This document shows positions 1-5,667 of a stretch of DNA of 5,667 nt, in pieces. A program made the position numbers and the translations under genes. The notes under the pieces were generated by a model that saw only the letters and a list, made by a program, of their open reading frames with translations, was not told the DNA's origin and searched no databases. The DNA lies in assembly GCA_023145485.1 (NCBI GenBank), contig JAGLDT010000129.1, positions 1-5,667 of the forward strand, in the 5' to 3' direction. The first letter of the stretch is position 1, and every line of letters starts with the position of its first letter. This DNA comes from Cocleimonas sp. Lineage in GTDB: Bacteria; Pseudomonadota; Gammaproteobacteria; Thiotrichales; Thiotrichaceae.

Positions 1-1491
1 GTGGGCTATGAAAAATCAGATCGTTATGCCTTAACGGGGATTTTATCACGCACCAGTTTACCGCATGATAAAACGGAAGTGCATTTAACCTTAGATAGTC
101 GCTTACAACAGATTGCACAAAAGAATTTACAAGAAGAAATGCCTCGTATGGGAAGCAATGCCGAGTTTGCACGTAAACGTCGCGCAGCCGTGGTATTAAT
201 GAACCCACACACGGGCGCAATACTCGCGGCTGCAAACTACCCTAGTCCGCCACAAGGCATTCATCATTGGGATCGGATTTCTTATAGTCGTTTATACCCT
301 AATAGCGACCCCTTTGGTGTGAATGCATGGCAGGGATTGGATAATCATAATGCCCCTGGTTCAACCTTTAAACCAGTCACTGCAATGGCAGCAATGCAAG
401 CCGTGGATGAGGAAGGACGCGATGATCTAAAGAGCGTTATTAAAGGCTTATCTGGGCCACAATATAAAAAGGTAACAGGCATACCCATATCTAGCTTTAG
501 TTATCAGCCTGATTTAGACATTACCAGCGCAGTAAAAAATGCAGGCAATGCGACATTAGCTAGTTCAATGCCTCATCGAAGAAAAACAGCAGAAGGTAAA
601 TCTGTTCCTTTTTATCCGAGACTACGCCTTGGTGGAGGCGGTGATTGTGGTGCGCGCGCGGTGAATAGTAAAAATTTAGGTGTTCGAGAGGCAGTGAGAG
701 ATTCGTTAAATGTCTGGTTTGCACGTTTAGGTGTGATGATGGATGGTAATAAGCTCGAAACAGGTGGCAAAGATACCTCTCTGGCAAAAATGGCACGCTT
801 GCTTGGCTTTGGTAGCATTGTTCCGTTAGCTTCTGATACCTTGCCATTAAGTCGTATTTTAGGTGGCATAGGACGTGGTGATGTGCTGAATGGTTTTGCA
901 GGTTCATTAGCATTAGATGATCGACGTATTATTAAAACAGAACTCAAAAACCTAGCTGAAAATAGAATCCGTCACAGCACCGCTTTACAACGTCTAACTC
1001 AAAACTCCTTTGGTCAAGGTGTTGCTACAACCCCCTTGCAAATGGCACGCGTTGCCGCAACCGTTGCGACAGGCAAAATCCCACAACCTTATCTGATTGA
1101 AAAATGGGACAATGAAACCCAAAAGCCCGTCGAGCCAAGAGTACTTAAATTAAGCTTAATTAATTATCTACGTCAAGGAATGAAAGCCGTTACAGAGGTT
1201 GGTACGGCTAGAAATGCCTTTAGTCGCTTTTATACAAAAGGGCGGTGTAGAAGTTACGGAAAAACAGGAACGGCACAGCTCAGTGGTCGAGGTAAAAACT
1301 CACGGGCTAGTTATAATACCGCATGGTTTGTTGGCTGGCGCGAAGACAAAAAAGGCGTTCCTGATGTTAGCTACGCTTGCATGGTGACACACGCTTACAC
1401 CAAAGCTAAACGTAATGGTGGAACAGTTTGTGCGCCAATTATTGCGCGAATTTTAAGGGATATGGAAGAGAAGAAGAAAGCTAAGAAATGA
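1..1491 (+). CDS. Penicillin-binding protein, transpeptidase domain (5'-partial)
   Basis: Probable D,D-transpeptidase that cross-links peptidoglycan stem peptides at the outer face of the inner membrane. The 496 visible residues contain all three motifs of the fold: S121-T-F-K (nucleophile Ser121), S235-L-N, and K421-T-G-T. Family-typical flanks are also present: a 'LTLDSRLQQIA' entry near residue 30, 'AAVVLMNPHTGAILA' before the active site, 'FGQGVATTPLQMA' near 340, and a C-terminal 'AWFVGW' strand after KTG. The frame is open at base 1, no ribosome binding site can be seen, and no signal anchor or dimerisation domain is present. The GTG at base 1 is therefore probably an internal codon of a longer gene, and the N-terminus is missing. 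Motif spacings (114 and 186 residues) exceed those of E. coli FtsI (about 52 and 135), implying insertions around residues 135-225 and 240-410. The lysine-rich tail ends in TGA. The class B type is inferred; a class A enzyme with upstream glycosyltransferase cannot be excluded. Confidence 0.88.
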   Translation: MGYEKSDRYALTGILSRTSLPHDKTEVHLTLDSRLQQIAQKNLQEEMPRMGSNAEFARKRRAAVVLMNPHTGAILAAANYPSPPQGIHHWDRISYSRLYPNSDPFGVNAWQGLDNHNAPGSTFKPVTAMAAMQAVDEEGRDDLKSVIKGLSGPQYKKVTGIPISSFSYQPDLDITSAVKNAGNATLASSMPHRRKTAEGKSVPFYPRLRLGGGGDCGARAVNSKNLGVREAVRDSLNVWFARLGVMMDGNKLETGGKDTSLAKMARLLGFGSIVPLASDTLPLSRILGGIGRGDVLNGFAGSLALDDRRIIKTELKNLAENRIRHSTALQRLTQNSFGQGVATTPLQMARVAATVATGKIPQPYLIEKWDNETQKPVEPRVLKLSLINYLRQGMKAVTEVGTARNAFSRFYTKGRCRSYGKTGTAQLSGRGKNSRASYNTAWFVGWREDKKGVPDVSYACMVTHAYTKAKRNGGTVCAPIIARILRDMEEKKKAKK

Positions 1492-1550
1492 AAACTCAAT
1501 AACTTCCCATTCCTAAATAATTAGCATTCAACGTCTCAAATAAAAAAATC

Positions 1551-1563
1551 ATAAAGGCTTTAT
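1551..1563. repeat. 13-base perfect palindrome ATAAAG-G-CTTTAT over the SNF2 ribosome binding site
   Basis: Six bases (ATAAAG) are followed by a central G and their exact reverse complement (CTTTAT). The element ends two bases before the ATG at 1566 and contains the AAAGG ribosome binding site. In RNA it could form only a weak five-pair A-U-rich hairpin with a three-base loop. As DNA it could be a small protein-binding site. In such A+T-rich sequence it may also be chance. Confidence 0.35.
1553..1557 (+). promoter_or_regulatory. Ribosome binding site of the SNF2 gene
   Basis: AAAGG lies eight bases upstream of the ATG at 1566, a normal spacing but only a moderate match to the anti-Shine-Dalgarno. 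It supports the ATG at 1566 as the start, as does the N-terminal sequence 'YHGAWI', which resembles the start of related bacterial SNF2 proteins. Confidence 0.6.
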
Positions 1564-1565
1564 TA

Positions 1566-4500
1566 ATGAATATTTACCATGGCGCATGGATTGTTTCTGC
1601 CAACTCTCAGTTTAATAATCACGGACAATTTGTTCTTTGGATTGAAACACCTACCCTTCATAAGGGTAAAGCGAAAACAACCTTACACCCCAACCACTTA
1701 TCAAATACTAAGCGTCTTAACAGTATTCTTTCCTCCGATCTCTCTTTCAATAAAACACTGATCGCTAAATTGACACCTGAGATTATTCTGCTCCATGCCA
1801 CCTTACCCAGTACAAATAACCGTCCCTTACCTAGCCCAGAAATGGCAACCCTCTTAGGGGAATACGCACCCGATAAGTATCATTGGCAAAATTGGTCAAT
1901 TAAGACGATTGCCATGCAACAACCCCTTCTCTTTTTGCGTGAATTGCAATTTATTGCTAATTTTAATTCCCCTGATTTTCGCTTAGGTTCTGATTTATTA
2001 TTTTGGATTCAATACGCACAACAACTCCGCAACCTAATCCGTCAACATCAATTTATCCCTGCCTTAAAATACCACCAACCCAGTCGGAAAACCGCACACC
2101 CACGTGTTTATACAGGCTGGTCTCCCGCAGGGAATATTTATGAACAGGGGTTAAAAGAGTTTGCACCGAGCTTACCCATACTTTGTACTGTTATCAGGCA
2201 TCAGCCACCTAAAACAATAAAAGTAAAGCAAGTGAAAGGCATCAATAGCACTGCTTTATTACGCCATTTTTCTGAGCAACTCCTAGAAACCTTAGTGTTA
2301 GATACCCCTATCACACAGCAGATGTTAAAAACATTAAAAGATAATTGGCTAAGTGAAGCATTAGGCTACAATATTTTAGGCAAGCAAAATGACCCTAATG
2401 AGAATACAGGGCTTACCGCAAAAGACTGGCAACAATGGCAAAGCTGGAGCAGAGGCATCGTTGGAAAAGCAGCGCAGACTGGTTTTACATTAGGCTTACG
2501 TTTGCAACCTGCATCAACAAAAAACAAAGATTGGCAACTCCATTTTTATGTTGAATCCAATCAAGACCCTTCTTTAAAAATCGACCTGTCTGACTGGTGG
2601 GCATTATCTAAAGTAAAACAAACACAATGGCTGACCCATTTTGGCAAGCATTTTGAACATGATTTGCTAATGAATATGGGACACGCAGCACGCATGTCAC
2701 CCTTATTGTGGCAAGGAATGGAATCAACCCATCCCACAGGGTTAACCATTGACCTTCAAACGGCCTATGAATTCCTGAAAAATGATGCCGCTGTACTTGA
2801 ATCAGCAGGGTTTAAAATTATTGTCCCTAGCTGGTGGACACCCAAAGGACGAAAACGCGCAAAAATCCGCATCAAAGCATCAGGAAAATCAGCACCTTCT
2901 CAAGAAAAGGATTCAGGGACAGGGTATTTTGCCCTACCTTCATTAATCCAGTATCAATATGAACTTTCCGTTGGCGATGAATCGGTGACAGAAAAAGAAT
3001 GGCAAGCACTCGTCAATGCAAAATCCCCGCTGGTTCAATTTCGCGGTGAATGGATGGAGCTAGATAGTGAGCAAATGAACCAACTATTGAGCTTATGGAA
3101 AGAACAAGAACAGCATGACGACACGCTTTCTGTGAGTGACATGCTAAAACAAGTCGCAGAAGCAGATGAAGACAATACTGAGTATGTCTTTGATAAAGTT
3201 CTCACTGATATATTAAATCGTTTACAGCAACAGGATACTATTCAACCCTACGATAACCCAAAGGGACTACAAGGTGAATTAAGAGAATATCAAAAACAAG
3301 GATTAGCATGGCTTGCCACTCAAGAAGCATTGGGACTTAATCCCTGTCTAGCAGATGATATGGGGCTGGGTAAAACGATTCAAATTATCGCTTTATTACT
3401 GCATGAACGCTCACTGCACAAAAAAAGCAAACAGCCATTGCCACCTACTTTGTTGATTGCACCCACATCGGTACTCGGTAACTGGCAAAAAGAAATGCTA
3501 AAATTTGCTCCACAATTAACCAGTCTTATTCATCATGGTAGTCAACGTGCTAAAAAACCTGCTGAATTTTATAAGACCATTGAGAATAAAGATGTGGTCA
3601 TTACTTCATATAGCATTGCCCGCCTAGATAATAAACTACTGAAACAAATAAACTGGCAACGGATTGTTATTGACGAAGCGCAAAATATTAAAAACCCAAA
3701 GTCTGCACAGGCAAAAGCTATTTATACGCTAAAAGCCCCACACCGCATTGCTATGACAGGAACGCCAATTGAAAACCGCTTAATGGATATGTGGTCACTG
3801 TTCCACTTCTTAAACCCTGGTTATTTGGGTACTGCACTACAGTTCAAACGTGGTTATGAAACGCCAATACAACGTGACAATAACCAAAACCGCTCACGCC
3901 AACTTAAACGTTTGATACACCCTTTTATTTTACGTCGTTTAAAAACTGACAAAGCTATTATTAGTGACCTGCCTGATAAAATCGAACAAAAAGTCTATTG
4001 TAATCTCACTAAAGAACAAGCCTCCCTCTATCAAGCGGTAGTGGATGATGTCCAACTGCAATTGGACGATGCAGAGGGTATTCAACGTAAAGGGTTGATC
4101 TTAGCCACCTTGATGAAGCTAAAACAAATTTGCAATCACCCCGCCCAATTTTTGCAAGACGGTAGTCAATTCAGTGAAACACGTTCACATAAACTAGCGC
4201 GGATTGATGAAATGGTTAATGTGGCACTCGATGATCAGGACAGCTTGCTTATCTTCACTCAATTCAATGAAATTGGCTCACAACTAGAGGTGCTACTACG
4301 TGAAAAATACGCCTGCCCTGTTCATTACCTACACGGTGGAACAAGTCGTAAACAACGTGAACAGATGATTGAAAACTTCCAAAATCCTGACACCCCAGCC
4401 AGTATTTTTATACTCTCTCTTAAAGCAGGCGGGGTCGGTATCACCCTTACTCAAGCCAATCATGTCTTTCATTTTGATCGTTGGTGGAATCCTGCTGTTG

Positions 4501-4730
4501 AAAATCAAGCAACGGACCGAGCCTACCGTATTGGGCAAGAGAAGAAAGTCTTTGTGCATAAAATGGTAACACTAGGGACTCTCGAAGAACGTATTGATCA
4601 AATGCTTGAAGACAAACAAAACCTTGCAGATAGCATTGTAGGCAATGATGAAAATTGGCTCACTGAAATGGATAATGCTGCTTTTCAACAACTCATTAAA
4701 CTCAACCGCAATACCATAATGGAGGCATAA
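1566..4730 (+). CDS. SNF2-family DNA-dependent ATPase with bacterial SNF2-associated N-terminal region
   Basis: A 1054-residue Swi2/Snf2 ATPase, expected to translocate on double-stranded nucleic acid in the cytoplasm or nucleoid and remodel bound proteins. The C-terminal half carries the full motor in order: LREYQKQG 572-579, motif I DDMGLGKT 597-604 (Walker A K603), Ia 'IAPTSVLGNW' 631-640, Ib 'VVITSYS' 677-683, motif II DEAQ 703-706, motif III MTGTPIENR 730-738, 'LKQICNHP' 852-859, IV 'IFTQF' 896-900, V 'AGGVGITLT' 954-962, and VI QATDRAYRIGQ 981-991 (arginine finger R988). No catalytic residue is missing. Residues 1-550 resemble the region preceding the motor in bacterial SNF2 helicases; about 459-505, with 'YELSVGDE' and 'VQFRGEWMELD', looks like the SNF2-helicase-associated domain (DUF3670 type). 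The length is normal for this group. It lies two bases before the SWIM gene, so the two are probably co-expressed. RapA-like and HelZ-like roles are possible; the substrate is not shown by the sequence. Confidence 0.95.
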   Translation: MNIYHGAWIVSANSQFNNHGQFVLWIETPTLHKGKAKTTLHPNHLSNTKRLNSILSSDLSFNKTLIAKLTPEIILLHATLPSTNNRPLPSPEMATLLGEYAPDKYHWQNWSIKTIAMQQPLLFLRELQFIANFNSPDFRLGSDLLFWIQYAQQLRNLIRQHQFIPALKYHQPSRKTAHPRVYTGWSPAGNIYEQGLKEFAPSLPILCTVIRHQPPKTIKVKQVKGINSTALLRHFSEQLLETLVLDTPITQQMLKTLKDNWLSEALGYNILGKQNDPNENTGLTAKDWQQWQSWSRGIVGKAAQTGFTLGLRLQPASTKNKDWQLHFYVESNQDPSLKIDLSDWWALSKVKQTQWLTHFGKHFEHDLLMNMGHAARMSPLLWQGMESTHPTGLTIDLQTAYEFLKNDAAVLESAGFKIIVPSWWTPKGRKRAKIRIKASGKSAPSQEKDSGTGYFALPSLIQYQYELSVGDESVTEKEWQALVNAKSPLVQFRGEWMELDSEQMNQLLSLWKEQEQHDDTLSVSDMLKQVAEADEDNTEYVFDKVLTDILNRLQQQDTIQPYDNPKGLQGELREYQKQGLAWLATQEALGLNPCLADDMGLGKTIQIIALLLHERSLHKKSKQPLPPTLLIAPTSVLGNWQKEMLKFAPQLTSLIHHGSQRAKKPAEFYKTIENKDVVITSYSIARLDNKLLKQINWQRIVIDEAQNIKNPKSAQAKAIYTLKAPHRIAMTGTPIENRLMDMWSLFHFLNPGYLGTALQFKRGYETPIQRDNNQNRSRQLKRLIHPFILRRLKTDKAIISDLPDKIEQKVYCNLTKEQASLYQAVVDDVQLQLDDAEGIQRKGLILATLMKLKQICNHPAQFLQDGSQFSETRSHKLARIDEMVNVALDDQDSLLIFTQFNEIGSQLEVLLREKYACPVHYLHGGTSRKQREQMIENFQNPDTPASIFILSLKAGGVGITLTQANHVFHFDRWWNPAVENQATDRAYRIGQEKKVFVHKMVTLGTLEERIDQMLEDKQNLADSIVGNDENWLTEMDNAAFQQLIKLNRNTIMEA
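4721..4725 (+). promoter_or_regulatory. Strong ribosome binding site of the SWIM gene inside the SNF2 gene end
   Basis: GGAGG sits in the last codons of the SNF2 gene (Met-Glu-Ala-stop), seven bases before the ATG at 4733. The upstream TAA stop (4728-4730) falls between the ribosome binding site and the start. Ribosomes finishing the ATPase would therefore sit directly on the next start, an arrangement that favours translational coupling. The site fixes 4733 as the start codon. Confidence 0.85.
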
Positions 4731-4732
4731 AA

Positions 4733-5569
4733 ATGGCAAAAATAACACGAACATGGTGGGGCGAAAGCTTTTTAGAGGTACTTGATGTCAGCATGGATGA
4801 AGGACGATTAAAACGTGGCAGAGCCTATGCAGGCCCCAACCGCTTATTAACATTCAGCATCAATAAGCAACTCATCAAGGCGACGTTACGTGGTAATATT
4901 AATCATTATTTTGGTGTTTACAAAGAACCTCGTTATAAGGTCGATGTTAAACTGAAAACCTTTAGTGTAACAAAATGGGATCATATTATTAATGAAATCA
5001 CCCATAATACAGCCTGCCTATCCCAGCTTTTAATGAATGAAATGCCAGCCTCCATTGAAGACGTGTTTCATCAACAGAATTTACACTTACTGCCTGAAAT
5101 AAGCAGTGACCTGATTAGCAACTGTTCCTGTCCTGACTATGCATCCCCTTGTAAACATGTCGCAGGGGTTTACTATAAGGTTGCTTCATTACTGGATCGT
5201 GATCCCTTTTTATTATTTCAGTTACGTGGCATGAACCCTGATAAACTGCAACAAAAACTGGCGCAATCACCCTTAGGAAAAGCGTTAATTGATCGCAGAG
5301 AAGAAGGTCAACAAGATATTGAACAGCAACGTTATCGCTATACCCATCCGCAAGAAAAAACCTTAGACACCCTAGACCTTAAAACATTTTGGCAAGGGAA
5401 AGATACACTACCGAAGGTTCCTATCATTACTCAAAAACCTGCGACTCCTGCTGTTTTAATAAAAAAAGGGGGCGATTATCCTGCTTTTTGGCAACGTGAT
5501 AATTCATTTATTGAAGCAATGGAAATCATCTATCCACGGATTATTGAAAAGAATAAAGTTTCATTATAG
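4733..5569 (+). CDS. SWIM zinc-finger protein, partner of the SNF2 ATPase
   Basis: A 278-residue cytoplasmic protein with a SWIM zinc finger: C131-S-C133, six residues, then C140-K-H142, the canonical C-x-C-xn-C-x-H ligand set. SWIM domains are named for SWI2/SNF2 and MuDR proteins and are thought to mediate DNA or protein contacts. The N-terminal region has features of stand-alone bacterial SWIM proteins: 'TWWGESFLEVL' at 7-17, the basic 'RGRAYA' at 28-33, and a beta-rich stretch to about 85. After the finger come 'GVYYKVASLLDRDPFLLFQLRG' features around 145-166 and a C-terminal 'FWQRDNSFIEAM' segment. I see no signal peptide, membrane segment or catalytic motif. The start is set by the GGAGG at 4721 and the family-like N-terminus, and the gene ends in TAG, so it looks complete. 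Tight spacing to the SNF2 gene suggests the two act together, possibly with this protein targeting or regulating the motor. That role is inferred. Confidence 0.92.
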   Translation: MAKITRTWWGESFLEVLDVSMDEGRLKRGRAYAGPNRLLTFSINKQLIKATLRGNINHYFGVYKEPRYKVDVKLKTFSVTKWDHIINEITHNTACLSQLLMNEMPASIEDVFHQQNLHLLPEISSDLISNCSCPDYASPCKHVAGVYYKVASLLDRDPFLLFQLRGMNPDKLQQKLAQSPLGKALIDRREEGQQDIEQQRYRYTHPQEKTLDTLDLKTFWQGKDTLPKVPIITQKPATPAVLIKKGGDYPAFWQRDNSFIEAMEIIYPRIIEKNKVSL

Positions 5570-5667
5570 TAATCGTTAGGAATGAGAATTTAATAAGAGC
5601 CTAAACTATAACGCAGAATTTTTGTTTCAGATTGGATTCTATCAGGAGGCGCATAGTCATTCTACGC
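5570..5667. other. Downstream tail with no convincing gene
   Basis: This 98-base A+T-rich stretch follows the SWIM stop codon. A five-pair inverted repeat (TTAGG at 5576-5580 with CCTAA at 5600-5604) has a long loop and no T-run, so it is a poor terminator candidate. AGGAGG at 5644-5649 resembles a ribosome binding site, but no ATG, GTG or TTG follows at usable distance before the window ends. On the minus strand one frame is open from the right edge to a stop at 5601-5603, about 21 codons. That is too short to call a gene. Confidence 0.5.

Larger units (their letters stand above)
1492..1565 (+). other. A+T-rich intergenic gap between PBP and SNF2 genes
   Basis: This 74-base spacer is about three-quarters A+T. 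I see no GC-rich stem followed by a T-run, so there is no clear intrinsic terminator for the PBP gene. No pair of -35 and -10 hexamers at good spacing stands out either. The gap is long enough to hold a promoter for the SNF2-SWIM pair, but short enough for read-through from the PBP gene. Its 3' end contains the ribosome binding site and a short palindrome. Confidence 0.6.

Noticed and set aside
1..3. GTG at the first base as the true start of the PBP gene
   Set aside because: The reading frame is open to the edge and the protein would lack the membrane anchor and N-terminal domain expected for a PBP, so truncation by the window is much more likely.
560..947. Two overlapping minus-strand open frames of 111-117 codons inside the PBP gene
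   Set aside because: They lie wholly within a gene with clear catalytic motifs, have low-complexity composition without recognisable domains, and have no supporting ribosome binding site.
1566..5569. Calling the SNF2-SWIM pair a DISARM or other named defence system
   Set aside because: No methyltransferase, nuclease, phospholipase-D-like or other hallmark partner gene is present in the window, and SNF2 ATPases occur in many non-defence settings.
1..5569. One functional system joining the PBP with the SNF2-SWIM pair
   Set aside because: The only link is orientation and a 74-base gap; no shared domain or known pathway connects peptidoglycan cross-linking with this ATPase.
5576..5604. TTAGG/CCTAA inverted repeat as an intrinsic terminator
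   Set aside because: Only five A-T-rich pairs, a loop of about 19 bases and no following T-run.
5651..5667. Imperfect inverted repeat GCGCATAG...CTACGC at the right edge as a mobile-element end
   Set aside because: Mismatches after three pairs, and no partner copy elsewhere in the window.

Overview
The window holds three genes, all on the + strand, in A+T-rich bacterial DNA with short intergenic gaps and Shine-Dalgarno start sites. From left to right they are the C-terminal part of a penicillin-binding-protein transpeptidase (1-1491), a large SNF2-family ATPase (1566-4730), and a SWIM zinc-finger protein (4733-5569). A 98-base tail with no convincing gene follows. The moderately low GC content, many TTA leucine codons and general protein character would fit a low-GC proteobacterium, perhaps a gammaproteobacterium. 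This is only an impression, because no rRNA or lineage marker is present.

Left part: the first frame is open at base 1 and enters directly into a PBP catalytic domain, so the gene very probably begins upstream. It carries the three active-site motifs of penicilloyl-serine transferases (S121-T-F-K, S235-L-N, K421-T-G). The spacings between them are clearly longer than in FtsI. A 74-base A+T-rich gap follows (1492-1565), with a short palindrome overlapping the ribosome binding site of the next gene.

Central and right part: the SNF2 ATPase and the SWIM protein form a tight two-gene unit. They are separated by two bases, and the Shine-Dalgarno of the second lies inside the last codons of the first. 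The ATPase has a roughly 550-residue N-terminal region of the bacterial SNF2-helicase-associated type, followed by a complete two-lobed RecA-like motor. The SWIM protein has a canonical C-x-C-x6-C-x-H zinc site. The likely picture is an ATP-driven nucleic-acid translocase working with a small zinc-binding partner. This pairing is a recurrent bacterial arrangement whose physiological role is poorly defined.

Nothing in the sequence links the PBP functionally to the SNF2-SWIM pair; they are only co-directional neighbours. I saw no tRNA, rRNA, CRISPR array, insertion sequence, attachment site or strong intrinsic terminator. The most interesting object is the SNF2-SWIM pair. It is best described as a known but functionally unsolved module rather than a demonstrably new system.
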